DNA from: Berberis thunbergii
Taxonomy: Eukaryota; Streptophyta; Magnoliopsida; Ranunculales; Berberidaceae
Assembly (NCBI GenBank): GCA_003290165.1
Contig: QNQO01006987.1
Span: 682,001 to 746,000, forward strand
DNA length: 64,000 bases
Direction: 5' to 3'
Both the position numbers and the translations under genes were made by a program. How positions within the stretch are numbered: the first letter of the stretch is position 1; each line of letters starts with the position of its first letter. Positions 45,690 to 58,002 of the stretch are shown here, in pieces. The notes beneath the pieces are model-generated. The model ran no database searches. It saw only the letters and a list, made by a program, of their open reading frames with translations, and was not told the DNA's origin.

Positions 45690-48055
45690 AGGAGAGTCAG
45701 ATACAACAGGACTAGACTTAGTAGGGGAAGAAGCAGGAGACAATCTGTAGGTGTTGCTTCTCGATCCCCTTTATCAAGGCCTTCTTCTTCTTCAAACGAA
45801 TCGAAGGTCACACCAAAATTTGCATATGCAATCTCTTTATAATAAGAGAGATCCCATCGGGATGTACATTCTTCTTTAGATGCAACAACTCCATCCTTCC
45901 ATGCACGACTCTGCTAAATTCAAATGTTTCTTGGGACTTGAAAAGTTTCGCCTCGCGCCGTTTTGATTCATCGAGCTCCCACTTCAACTGCTTCAGCTCG
46001 CCCGACAGAATGTCAGTCTTGGACTGCTTGACATCTAGCTTAACATTGATGATATTCAACTCACTTTGTGCCAAAAGGAACTTCTTTTTAGCGGTCCGTG
46101 CACTCTTGGCATTGAATTTAACGTCGGCATCCAACTACTAACATCAGACAATCCATTTGGACTCCTTTTTGATGAACAAGGTTCAATTCATTCTCGAACC
46201 AATCCCTCGCAAATATTTCCCCCGCCAAGTCGGACTCAAGTGCCTCCAAGTGAACCTTCCGCTCTAGTATCTGAGAAAGGTTCAAGTTGCGCCTCTACGA
46301 CTCAATCTCATTGAGAGCGTTCGAGTATGACTTCTGCAGGTTTGCAAAGACTTTCTCCATAGCATACATTCTCTCACGAGCAACCTCAACTTCAATCCCA
46401 GCCATGACCACTTGATTTAGGTATGACATCCCCATCACAAGATGTTTCTGCCCTTTATCTAAATGCTCTCCTAGCGTTTCTCCTACTGGCTCCAAATTGC
46501 ATTTTGCCAGCCAGAGATTCCACCTGCTGATATGCTTCCTCGAAGCATAAGAAATGTAAACTTTTAGGTGCCATTCTTGGTTGTTCATCCTTACTACATC
46601 CGGAGCAAACAAACTTATCTGAGCATCTGGATGAAGATCATTTGGAACTGAATCACCCCAGCACCACCCTTGGTCGTCTTCACTACATCAGGGCCCTCAT
46701 CAAAAACTTTCCCTTTGCCTGTAACAATCAGTTCTTTTTCACGCATCAATTCAGAATCATTTGACGGAGAAGAGGAAAACAAATTATTCCTTGGACCAGT
46801 CGTCAACTAAATATGAGGACGGGAACGGGATGGAACACAACACGGGGGATGAGAGTGGATCCTTCACCATGGCATCGACGATCAGATGATTCTTCAACAG
46901 GTTCATGATCCAAAAAAAGGCGAAGCTCAAAGTTCTTAATTGAAAAGGGATGACCATCTGAAGCTTCCATGCTCGCCTGCAACAACATTTTATTTAGAAA
47001 CTCCGCCTGCTGGGTGCTCAGTTTGGTCACATCCTCTAAACCAACCATTTGCAGATATTCCCTCTCCAAGTCAAGAAGGGAGATAGGGGCCACGGCCTGA
47101 GTATTATGCCCCTCAGAAACAACAGTCTCATCCGGTAGTTTCCCGACAACATCACGTTCTTCGGAAGAAGCCAAGCGCATGCAAACGGATTTAGACAAAG
47201 CACGAGATCTCTTTGGATGCACAGGAGAAGGAATCATCTCATATATTTCAACTCTCTTCGAAGGGCTTGGAGCCTTGATCTTGGGAAGTTTCCCCTTCCA
47301 CGAAACAGACACACCTTCAGGTTTTGGGTTTTTTTACCCGAAAAAGATTGAAAGCCATGTGCCAATAAGCCCACAGTCTGCTACGCTCGACTGTAGAAGA
47401 CTTAAAAACATCATCTGCCTCTAGACGAGGCATTTTGCAGAACACATCCAAAGTTGTTTTATCTTCAAAAGAAAGTGGCGAAGTTGGAAATCTCCCTGCA
47501 AAAATCACAATGGGTCAATCTAAATTCACGTTCGACAAGACAACCAACAAACTCAAAGTGTGCCGAGTCCGCAGGAGCCATGAAACAACTTCTGTCATGA
47601 TTTAAAATCATTGAGCAGATTGCCGAAGCAGTCCAACAATGTAATAAGGCACACAACATGCTCGTTTATTCGAGGAGAAGTAAACAATTGCATCGCCCTC
47701 GAAGTCACCCGAATGCCAGCGTCTTTAGTCCTAATCAAAATGGCAATAACACTCCTATACCCGTTTGACACAAGTTGAGCAGGTGCAATACCGAGGTACA
47801 CTAGGAACTCCCAGATCTCCTTGATAACAGGAAAGCGGACACCCGATTGAAGCATACCTCTGTGAAGACAAATCAACCGCTCGGGCAGGGACAATGGCGT
47901 CAGATCGACACCCAGAGTGCAGAGCACTAGATCATCAAGATGTCTTACGGAGGACTTCCATATCAGATTCAGAGAGCAACCTCTCCTCAAAAAACTTATG
48001 GCTCTTAGCGAAAAGTTCATTAGGAAGCTGATTCCAACCCGCCATGAAAGAAAGT
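45690..48055 (-). pseudogene. Antisense ORF of LTR element 2 (gypsy-type aORF)
   Basis: The probable start is MAGWNQLPNE at about 48051 on the - strand. A frameshift near 47940 leads into a region reading LPERLICLHRGMLQSGVRFP and EFLVYLGIAPAQLVSNGYRS (about 47890-47750). That resembles the so-called putative gypsy-type transposon domain (Transposase_28-like) found in antisense or extra ORFs of plant Tat elements. Long open pieces follow at 46803-47312, 46615-46806 and 46295-46612, ending in a Lys/Glu-rich coiled coil (45808-46134; ELKQLKWELDESKRREAKLF). It has fewer lesions than the + strand gag. Its function is unknown. Confidence 0.65.
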
Positions 48056-48339
48056 ACAAGCTTTCGAATACGAAGGTTAAGCAAAGTCAAAAGCATAGAA
48101 GTCAATACGGTAAATCAAAATATCTAAGATTGAAATAGTCAAGGGGCTATACTCCACAAGCAGGAGATCTATATAGAAAATTGAACTCCCGCCTTTCTTT
48201 CTTTCAAGCTAGCGCACGCTTAATTAATGAAATTCTCCGCTTGAGGAAACAACTCTGACTCAACCATCATGACTGCACAGTTGCTTCATGAAATGTCCTA
48301 GTGATTGATAAGACGACCCACCAACTCGGGGGGAGTAGT

Positions 48340-49021
48340 TGATGATACATTAAACCGTCATCTGATCAGCACCATACATGTGTCATGTTAATTTAGTCAA
48401 TAGAACAAGGCAGGCCCGATTACATTCTCAATCCAACGAGACCCAAACAACACAAGCCTATCATTGATAGGATCTAGACAGTCGGGTCCAGGTTGCAATG
48501 ATCCATTAAGCCTACATGTCACGCGGTTAGGCCCAATACTTTTAAGACCTCTAAGGCAAGTAGCTGAGAGATCTACACAAAACTAGCAGGCCAGCAACAC
48601 ATTGGATCCGACTAGGAAACAAATACTAGAATATAGTTCGGGCAAGGAAACTTTCTTGAATGGACAACACTTAAAAAGGGAATCCTTTCCCGCAGATCTA
48701 GGAGCGCGAGCCATGTAGGAAAACTATCACACATGGAAAGCTCCCAATTAGGAAAGGATTTCTAGCAAAATCTATTTCCCTAAGCTATGCTACCAAAGGC
48801 CTAGCCGAACAATGACTCTCACACTATAAAAGGGAGATAAGGTCTATGAACTTAAGGTATGCTATAGAAACCCAATTTACAGCTTTAAGTATCTTCTAAG
48901 TCTTATCTAACTTAAGCATCGGAGTGTCATCAGCTGCCACATGGTAACCCTTGGCTCATGTATGCTACTTGTGTGGGTCTAGGTAAGTAGCAAGGAATGA
49001 GAGCAAGAATCAACCACATTA
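48340..49021 (+). repeat. LTR retrotransposon 2, 3' LTR
   Basis: Begins TGATGATACATTAAACCGTC after the purine tract and ends CAACCACATTA. It is full length (about 682 bp) and homologous to the LTRs of element 1. Confidence 0.78.
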
Positions 49022-49141
49022 GTTAGAAATTTGTGTTTCTTCTTCTTCTTGATGAGTTCCCATGGTGGGTTTGGTTTGGTTGGAAGAAGTTTTTAATTTT
49101 TTTGTCTATAAATTGAGATTGATGGAGAAATAAATAAGGAG

Positions 49142-49372
49142 GGTAACATTAATTTCTTAATAACAATGAGGGTGCATATCTATGGGCAGTTCTGCCATTA
49201 TAAAAAACATATAGGAAAGCATTGCAAGGCACATGTAAAAAATAATGGTCAAGATGGGAAACTAGTTCTGACCAAAAGATAGGGAGATCTGATATTTGAA
49301 CAATTTGGTATCGAACGCAAATTTAGCTATTGTGGGGATCCTCTATATGACCCCAAATATTTGGTATTCCCA
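49142..49372. repeat. Inverted-repeat arm, right (old TIR element)
   Basis: This is the inverted partner of 29905-30175. The best block is GGTGCATATCTATGGGCAGT. Its outer edge lies near GACCCCAAATATTTGG. Confidence 0.55.
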
Positions 49373-49622
49373 CTATCACTCAGATTCTTCTCTGCGAGAG
49401 GTCTCTTACCCGAGCCATTTCTCGCTCTCATTGTTCTCTCCGATCTCTCTCCCAATCAAATCAACACCGACTTCATCAAATCAATTTGAGGGGGTTTTGT
49501 TCTTGGTCAATCATCACTGGAGAAGAACGAAAGAGAAAGAGAAGAGAGAAGAGAGAAGCAATAACAAATCAACAACTGCCCACCTTTGGAGCAAGCACGA
49601 ATGGCCAGCTGGTGACAAACAT
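49373..49622. other. Unassigned sequence before TRIM array A
   Basis: CT-rich then GA-rich sequence resembling a 5' UTR/first-exon flank, but no protein is recognisable. Confidence 0.35.
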
Positions 49623-50771
49623 TGTGATACCCTTGTGCGGGCAGACCAGAAGGGGAGCGTGAATGAAAAGCCCAAGAGCCCATGGATCCCAAGGAGGTTG
49701 GCAAGCTACAAAGTGGAGATCATAGTCTCACATTGCCTGGGTGCGGGAAGGTGATATACTATATCTGTACAAGGTTGAATCTACAAAGTACTACGCATTT
49801 TAAAGCCGTGCGGACCTTAGGCCCAAAGCAAACAATATAGTGCTCTATGGATCGGGTCGTTACAGAATGGTATTAGAGCCTAACCCAGCCGAAAGTGTGC
49901 CAACGAGGACGTTGGGCCCCAAGGGAGTGGACTGTGATACCCTTGTGTGGATGAACCTGACAAGGAGGGTGAGGGAGAAGCCCAAGAGCCCATGGATCCC
50001 AAGAGGGTTGGCATGCTACAAAGGGGAGATCATAGTCTCAAATCGCCTAGGTGCAGGAAGGCGATGTACAATATATGTACGATGTTAGATCTACAAAGTA
50101 CTACGCCTTTTAAAGTTGTGCGGGCCTTGGGCCTAAAGCGAACAATAGAGTACTCTGTGAATTGGGTCGTGACAGAATGATATCAGAGACTGACCCAGCC
50201 GGAAGTGTGTCAACGAGGACGTTAGGCCCCAAGAGGAGTGGACTGTGATACCCTTGTGTGGGCGGACCTAAGGGGGAGGGTGAGGGAAAAGCCCAAGAGC
50301 CCATGAATCCCAAGAGGGTTAGCAAGCTACAAAAGGGAGATCATAGTATCACATCGCCTGGGTGCGGGAAAGTGATGTACTACATATGTATGAGGTTGAA
50401 TCTACAAAGTACTACGTGTTTTAAAGTTGTACGGGCCTTGAGCCAAAAACGGACAATGTAGTACTCTGTGGATCAAGTCATGACACAATAATATTAGAGT
50501 TTGACCCAGCCGAAAGTGTGCCAACGAGGAGGTTGGGCCCAAGGGGGTGGATTGTGATACCTTTGTGCGGGCGAACCTGAGGGGGAAGGTGAGGGAGACG
50601 CCCAAGAGCTCAGGGTTTGCAAACTATAAAGGGGAGATCATAGTTTCACATTACCTGGGTGCGTAAAGGTGATGTACTATATATATACAAGGTTAGATCT
50701 ACAAAGTACTACGTGTTTTAAAGCCGTGCAGGCCTTAGGCCCAAAGCGGACAATATTCTGTAGACTCGTAC
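49623..50771 (+). mobile_element. Tandem array A of TRIM-like mini LTR elements (4 LTRs)
   Basis: LTR copies of 242 bp lie at 49623-49864, 49933-50174 and 50244-50485, with a damaged one from 50553 to about 50771. Each starts TGTGATACC and ends in TACA/GACA. Spacers of only 67-69 bp hold a primer-binding-site-like TGGTATTAGAGCC or TGATATCAGAGAC three bases after the LTR (complementary to initiator tRNA-Met, cf. TGGTATCAGAGC) and a purine-rich GGAGTGGA before the next LTR. This is the LTR-PBS-PPT-LTR plan of a terminal-repeat retrotransposon in miniature, repeated head to tail. It has no coding capacity. Confidence 0.8.
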
Positions 50772-53143
50772 TTTTGTATTCGTGATAACCTTACGACGAT
50801 CATCAGAAACGCCAACACTGCCTGCACTCCAATTGAAGCACACCCCTTGCTGGGTCAACAAAGCACAAAGCTAGCTGGTTCAAGTGAACTAAGTACAAAT
50901 AACAAAGCAATATGCAGGAGAAATCCATGCCACACAATAATGAGTAAATGAGTAATCCTAGATATAGGATCCATAACATGGAAGAGGTGTCCCTATACAA
51001 GTTTCTAAAGTCTGAATCACACCGTGTTTCTAAGGATAATATTTCTAAGTTCAAACACCAACACAAGCATTTCATATTCAACAATAACTACAAGTTTACG
51101 AGATATGACGGTCACTACAAGTGAATCAAACATGGTAAAAATCAAGTGATGAAAGCAAAAAAATTATCGTAATCCTGCATAGCTTCCTAGGTATGGAAAT
51201 CAAATCAAAACCATTAAAAAATATCTATGTAAGTGTCTCATATTGTAGGTATCCGCATACCCTACGAATGTGTCTCACCCAGACACATCCCACAACATCC
51301 ACCAATACCATTTTGGGCTTGTTTGTATCCTAATGGGGTGTCATATGCCTAGATACATACTCAAACGACCCAAACGACTGGCCTAACACAGCCAACCTAA
51401 TACAAATCAAACTGAAGCGCACTGGGAGGGAAAACGAGTAAACTCCAAATAACGTCCTTCGGGACCAGCTCTACTGCACTTGCCTAGTGGCAAGTGTGTG
51501 CGGGAGCTCACCGCACCTCAACAAACTTGCCACATGCAATAGCATCATCAATGTCTGTAGGTGCGAGTCATCTCATGCACCACCAAATTCACGATCTGAG
51601 TAAGCTCCTAAGCATCAACACAATAGGCATTACAGCGGGGTAAAGACACTTACACTAACATCAACATGCACGTACTACTAGTCTATACAGAATCTAAAGT
51701 AACTGACGTGTAACAATAATCAACTAGGCAATTTCATAAATCCATGACTACACTAGAGTCTCAACATTACCCAATTGACAACAATAAAGTTCCTCGAGTC
51801 GAACACGCATACAAGTTCAAGACTCGGCAATTTACGGTACAACATACGAGCTGTTGACATAGGCCATATTAACTAATTCTTTTCTGAGTCAATACAATTT
51901 TGCAATAAAAATCAGGTTATTAAACAAGGACAATAATCCAACCGTGTCATACCAAGCAAACTCAAAAACACAACATATAAGCCCAATGCCATTATACAAA
52001 AGCCCCACAACCAAATTCAGTCACTATTCCATTTCATTCTTGTATATCAAGTTTTCAGAAAACTCAATACATAAATTCATTCATAAAGGAACCAACACAA
52101 CAATCGAAACCTCCAAAACTCATGAGTGTCAAATCCTGAATTGCATTCAATCATACACAATCGTCGGCATAATGTAAAAACTAAATTCAAGATTTTAAAA
52201 TAAATATTTCTCAAGGTAAATATTATAATTACACTCACCTGAGCGGAATGGGTTTTTCGAAACCCAATTCCTACCTATTGAAGCTCCCAACTTTTTAAAA
52301 TCTTGAATTTAGTGAGCAAGGGTTTTTTGGACTAAGGAAACTTTTTAAAACTGCAAAGATGAACTCAAAAGTGAGCAAACTAGCCGAAAATAGGAAAAAT
52401 AAAGAAGTAACAACCGACGCGTGACTGACAAATTACTTACCGGCAAACTAAATTCGGCGACCATTCCGACGAAGCCAAAAATCCAGCGAAAACTCATAAA
52501 AAAACTACCCTACTCATGTCTGATCATCTCCAAACAGCACAACAGGCCGAAAATAAGTCCAGGAACAACTGGAATTACAAATCGCATCTCACCCACACGA
52601 TCAAAGCTCAGATTTATGTCGGAGAACCTTCATAACGGACATGCACACTGATTTTTATTAGAAATTTCAGCCAACCCTAAAATCATCCTTGCATGTGGGG
52701 TTTACAGGTTCCATCAACACCCCAGCCACCACCTAAGAGGTTGATTAGAGCAACTTTGTTAGCACCGACAATGACAACTCCAAACAAGCCACACACCCTA
52801 ATTTCTAAGTTTTAAAGCGAAAATCTCCAGCAAGAAGGGGAGGGGAGAAAAAGGAAAAACTGACGAGGAGATGATGAGATTTGGGCGGAGAAATCGGTGA
52901 ATCACGAGATTGCACACCGGAGAAGAACGATTGTTGCAGGGTAAAAACATGCACTGAAAGGAAAAAAAAGAACCAACCCATCACTGATGAGCGATGGCCA
53001 TGCGATCAAAGCGTGATTAACGGCTGGGATTCACTCTGATGGAGTTGGGCCTACTAACCGTAGAGGATTGTTTTCAGTCACTGGATCCAACAGCTGGGGT
53101 GGTCACATGGTTATCTGACAGACTCCCCAATTCTTTTATTGAC
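50772..53143. other. Unassigned repetitive-looking spacer between TRIM arrays
   Basis: No protein is recognisable on either strand. Sequences such as CACTCACCTGAGCGG (about 52230) and repeated CATACCC/ACGAATGTGTCTC (about 51245-51290) suggest a decayed non-coding repeat, perhaps an LTR. I found no paired boundaries. Confidence 0.35.
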
Positions 53144-54483
53144 TGTGATACCTTTGTGTAGGCAGACCTGAGGGGGAGGGTGAGGGAGAAGGCCAAGAAC
53201 CTATGGATCTCAAGAGGGTTGGCAAGCTACAAAGGGGAGATCATAGTTCCACATCCCCTGGTGAGGAAGGTGATGTACTATATATGTACGAGGTTTGATC
53301 TACAAAGTACTACGCCTTTTAAAGTCGTGCGGGCCTTGGATCCAAAGTGGACATTATAGTACTCTGTGAATCGGGTCGTGACAGACTGTGATACCCTTGT
53401 GTGGGTGGACTTGAGGGCGAGGGTGAGGGAGAAGCCAAAGAACCCATGGATTCCAAAAGGGTTGGCAAGCTACAAAGGGGATATCATAGTCCCACATCGT
53501 CTGGGCGGGGAAGGTGATGTATTATATATGTACGAGGTTGGATCTACAAAATACTGTGCATTTTAAAGTCGTGAGGGCCTTGGGCCCAAAGAGGACAATA
53601 TAGTAATATGTGGATCAGATCGTAATAGGTTGTGATACCTATGTGTGGGTGAACCTGAGGGGAAGGGTGAGGGAGAAGCCCAAGAGCCCATGGATCCCAA
53701 TAGGGTTGGCATGCTACAAATGGGAGATCATAGTTCCACATCGCCTAGGTGCAGGAATATGATGTACTATATATGTACGATGTTGGATGTACAAAGTACT
53801 ACGCATTTAAAGCTGTGTGGGCCTTGAGCTCAAAGCAGAAAATATAGTGCCCTGTGGATCGGGTCGTGACAGAATGGTACCAGAGCCTGACCCAGCCAGA
53901 AGTGTGCCAACAAGGACGTTGGTCCCTAAGGAGGGGTTGACTGTGTTGTCCTTGAGTGGGCGAACCTGAGGGAGAAGCCCAAGAGCCCATGGATCCCAAA
54001 AGGGTTGGCAAGCTACAAATGGGAGATCATAGTCCCACATCGTCTGGGTGTGGTTAGGTGATGTACTATATATGTACGAGGTTGGATCTACAAAATACTA
54101 TGCATTTTAAAGCAGTGTGGGCGTTGGGCCCAAAGCGAACAATATAGTAATATGTGGATCGGGTTGTGACATAATGATATCAGAGTCCGACCCATCCGAA
54201 AGTGTGTCAACGAGAAAGTTAGGCCTCAAAGAAGGTGGACTGTGATATCATTGTATAGGCGGACCAGAGGGAGAAGGTGAGGAAGAAGCTCAAGAGCCTA
54301 TGGATCTCAAGTGGATTAGCAAGTTACAAAGGAGAGGTCATAGTCCCACGTCGCCTGGGTGTGGGAGGGTGATGTATTATATATGTATGAGGTTGGATCT
54401 GTAAAATACTACGCGTTTTAAAGTCATCCGGGCCTTGGGCCTAAAGCGGACAATATAGTACTCTGGATGTGGTCTTCGTGACA
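53144..54483 (+). mobile_element. Tandem array B of TRIM-like mini LTR elements (5 LTRs)
   Basis: LTR copies lie at 53144-53383, 53387-53627, 53631-53871, 53942-54171 and 54241-54483. The first three are separated by only 3 bp (GAC, GGT), so their internal regions are lost. The last two spacers (70 and 69 bp) keep PBS-like TGGTACCAGAGCC and TGATATCAGAGTC. It belongs to the same family as array A, and copies differ by scattered substitutions. Confidence 0.8.
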
Positions 54484-54721
54484 ACCACCCTTGAATACTC
54501 TCATCTCCCCCTCCGACTCTCACCCCTCTCTCAACGCCCCATAACTCATCTCACCTGTGGGGATGCCCATGTTATAGCCTTGACATGCTAGGATGGGAGA
54601 GTTCTTTCATGGGGAAGAGGCACAAGTGGTCAATTGGGTCATGGAGATTTTCAAAACTACTTATACCCAAAGCATGTAAAGTTTGGTGATCACCCATGTC
54701 TATGCTGGATGGAACCACTCT

Positions 54722-54884
54722 AGGTTTTAGTTGTTGGGTTGCTTGTAGCAGAGTCAAGTGTGGGTGTGTGTGCTTTGCCTCGAAGAGTTCTTTTAGTTTT
54801 AGATGTTGACACTGATGACTTCTTTGCCTTATTGTATATGTTGAAGTTGAACAAATCCGAAATCAATGTCAAGATGATCTCTAT
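54722..54884 (+). pseudogene. Inosine-uridine nucleoside hydrolase-like gene fragment (NSH3-type)
   Basis: A short open stretch begins with a hydrophobic leader (VVGLLVAESSVGVCALP), then VLLVLDVDTDDFFALLYMLK. The DVDTDD cluster is the calcium/ribose-binding motif at the N-terminus of nucleoside hydrolases, which cleave nucleosides to base and ribose. Secreted plant members carry a signal peptide before it. No ATG lies in frame after the TAG at 54721. Coding homology stops where the CACTA element inserted (TSD TAT at 54882-54884) and does not clearly resume after it. It is a fragment or dead gene. Confidence 0.6.
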
Positions 54885-56423
54885 CACTACACCAAAAGGC
54901 TTGATTAGCTACACAGAGATGGCCACAGCTCAAAATCGTTGGTTTATTTGCCACGGCTAATAAACCGTGGCTATAATGGCCAAGGGCCTAAAATCGTGGC
55001 TAAAAAAAGAAAATGTGTGGCGAGAACAATTTCGCGGTCTTGCGAAACAAATTGGCGCTCCCGCCCGCTTAATGGAATTTTCATTTTAGGGTTTCTTAAT
55101 CGCTCCATTTTCAGATCTAGTTTTGCCTGAGTTGTGTTGATTGAAATCAGAGAAGACAAGTTCCAACCTCGTGCTGTGTTGTGTTGATTACAGAAAAATC
55201 AGAAGAAGCTCGATCGAAAAATCAGAGAAAGCTCGATCGAAAACTCTAGCCATCGACCTCGACCTTGTGGTGAGAAATTAGAGGCAAGATCTTAGCATCG
55301 TGCTGACTTGCGACCTCGACTTCGAGCTAAGTTTTGACCTCGTGCTGAGTTTTGACCTCGATCCAAAACATCGACCTCGACCAGAGGTAATACACTGTCA
55401 CTTATCTTGAAATTTTTTCTTCTTTGGGTATTTGCAATCTCAATTGTTCTGTTACATTTAGGTTTCTGATGAGTGTTTGGTCCATTTTCACTAATAAATG
55501 GGGAAATTGTGAAAAATGGTGAAATATAATATGAGTTTTTCAGAAAATCAAATGGGGTTGATGGGTTTTGCAGAGAATCGAATGAGGAAGAAAATTCTAG
55601 AGATTTTTTCTTCTTGATGGGTTGATGGGGAAATTGCTATGCCTGTTAAGTATTTTTTTTCTTCTTGAATGAGGAAGAAAACTAGTTCTTGAATATTTTT
55701 TCTTCAAATGTTCATTTTCACTGATTTTTAAGAAATAGAGATTTTTATGTTTGGCTTCAGCCGGCTCTTAACTATAGTGTGTAATAAAATTTATTTATTT
55801 TTGCTAATTTTAGGGAATAGTAAATCTTTTGTGTTGCTCTCCATCATTCGAAGCTATTCTCGAACTCTTTCAATTCCATCTGGATAAAGGTTACTCTTTC
55901 AGTTTAGTAATATCTCAACATTGAAGTAATTAGAATTCAAATTATTTCAGTTAATTAGTGTAATGTTTTATTTCTATCATGTCTTGGATTATATTATGAT
56001 TGTACTAGTTTTCACCTCATGTTGAATAACTATTTAGCTTATTAATTTTCTCAAATGAATTGATGATGTTCATCTTGCTTGCTATACAATTATTTTCTGT
56101 AAATTGTGTATTTGTTTGTATTATGTTTGTTTACATGTACCTATCATGACTTAGTTCTTGGATAGTAGTGAAGTATATACTATGTGGTGGTGGTGGTAGT
56201 GGTGAAGTATATATTATTTTTTCTTTGTTTCTTATTTTGACTTTTGAGATGGGAAAGGGAAACTTTGTAGCTAAGTATTCAGATTGGCTTTTCTAATGCT
56301 TTATAAAAATCTATTTGTGGTGATATGTTGTGGAAGGAAACTATCTATAAATGTAGTGTATATAGTTGTTTCTTATTTATTTTTGTTTGATAATGGTTAA
56401 TATCTATAATTTCATTGATAGAA

Positions 56424-58002
56424 ATGGGTAGTACTCGCAACAATCTCTTCACCAATGATGTCATTACATCTACAAATGATGACAGTGAAGTTAAAAGGAC
56501 CATAAAGTTCAATGTCCATGGTTTAGCAATTGGACCTGGTGTTAGAAATTTCAATAAACGCATTGGAAAGCTTGTTGAAACACTTGTGCCCATCAAATTC
56601 AAGGGTTGGCACCATGTTACTGACAACTACAAGAGGATGTGTGGAATGCCCTCAAGGTGAGATTTTACATCATTGATTTTCATAATGTTTTATTTTATTG
56701 TCAACTTATATCTCAATGGCTTATTTGCAGCGTGAATACGACATCCCAATATGTGAAAAGGAGTGTACATTTGAAAGTGCCAGAATATTTTAGAAGGTTC
56801 AAGGCAGATCTTAGGAAGGACTATTTGGATAAGTATCCTACCATTGAGGAGCAAGAGAGGCATGTTCCAAATGGTGTAAGAGAGGAGGATTGGAAGGAGT
56901 TTGTTCACTATGAGAGTACCCCTGAAGCGAAGGCAATTAGAGTCCAAGATGCCAAAAACAAAAAGGCTTCAAAGTATGTATGGGGAGGGGGGGCTAAAAG
57001 AGTGCTGCAGAAGTGGAGTATGAAATGGTAATTGAGTTTCTAGCTACTAGTACAATAATAACCATTTAACTATATAGGCTGAGACTAATCTTTCAAGTAT
57101 ATAGGTTGAGAAGAACCCTGATGGGGAACCAGTCACACGCACTGATATATGGATTGTTTGTCACACGGGAAAGGATGGAAAACCCACGCATGGTGCTGAA
57201 CTATATATGGTATGTGCCCAATGATGTCTTTTATACACAATTCTTAATTTACTTTGTAGTTGTTTGAATATTATTTGTGTCCTGTGTTATTTTATTTTTT
57301 CATTCTTTTTAAGGAACAAGTTAAAGCAAAAAAGGCCGCCTTGCAAGAATCTTCAACCCAGGGTACCATTGACCTCAATATTGATAATGATCCTCTAAGC
57401 CAAGTGTTTGGCCAAGAATCAAGGGGACGTGTTGTGTTGGAACCACCGTCTCTAAAAGGAAGTATGATGCTTCACTTCCCGCTCGTTCATTGCTTTTGGA
57501 TAAAACATTGGAAGTAAAAAAATTGAGCCAAAAATATGATAGATTGGAAGAAAATGTTCAATGGATACGAGAGAGACTTGAAAATGGAGGAACACAAGGA
57601 GGGCCACAAAGAACTGAAGATACACCTTCATCCCATGCACAATCGACAAGGCAACCAAAAAATCCATTACCTCCATCTCCATTACCACCATCTTTTCAAG
57701 GTGTTGCGAGGTTTCCTTCTCCAAGCAATCATGTTCCTTTAGTGTCAAGGACTTACAAAGTTTGTGATTGGCATATGAATGTCATTGCGATAGCAAAAGA
57801 GGTTGTAGATCCTATCTATCGATTCTCTTGCGATTTTCATGGATCATTGAACCCTGCAACAGAGATCAGACTTTCCTTATGCTTCAAATATATGACTGAG
57901 GTGAAACTTTACAAGAGTGATCCAATAGGAGACATGATGGGGGATTTGGATGTTGGTGATTTCTTCGTATGGTGTAAAAATTATGTGGAACTTGATGATT
58001 GA
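56424..58002 (+). pseudogene. Ptta/En-Spm plant transposase (Transposase_24-type), broken
   Basis: Exon 1 (56424-56656) has IKFNVHGLAIGPGVRNF and LVPIKFKGWHHV. A frameshift near 56637 precedes the WNALK motif. Exon 2 (about 56731-57030) has YFRRFKADLRKDYL and HVPNGVREEDWKEFV. Exon 3 (about 57105-57210) has VCHTGKDGKPTHGAELY. The last exon (57315-58002) has DLNIDNDPLSQVFGQ, a coiled-coil-like LEVKKLSQKYDRLEENVQW, a Pro/Ser linker and a C-terminal domain ending DVGDFFVWCKNYVEL. Frameshifts lie near 56637, within exon 2 (about 56770) and near 57460. In CACTA elements such proteins are the TnpA-like or accessory partner, not the catalytic transposase. Confidence 0.75.

Larger units (their letters stand above)
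40493..49021 (+). mobile_element. LTR retrotransposon 2, same family as element 1
   Basis: This element has the same architecture as 30327-39008. It has a 5' LTR starting TGATGATTTATC (40493, shortened), gag/protease remnants, an array of about 178-bp tandem repeats (44170-45230), an antisense coding region (45690-48055), a purine tract CGGGGGGAGTAG, and a 3' LTR (48340-49021). The flanking 5-mers are CTCAG and GTTAG, a poor match, so the target duplication is uncertain. There is no RT or integrase. The two elements differ substantially, so they are separate insertions, not a recent duplication. Confidence 0.8.

Noticed and set aside
49623..50771. Cassandra-type TRIM with a 5S rRNA-like LTR
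   Set aside because: I looked for the 5S internal promoter blocks in the LTR and did not see them. The repeats start TGTGATACC but lack the 5S-like core.
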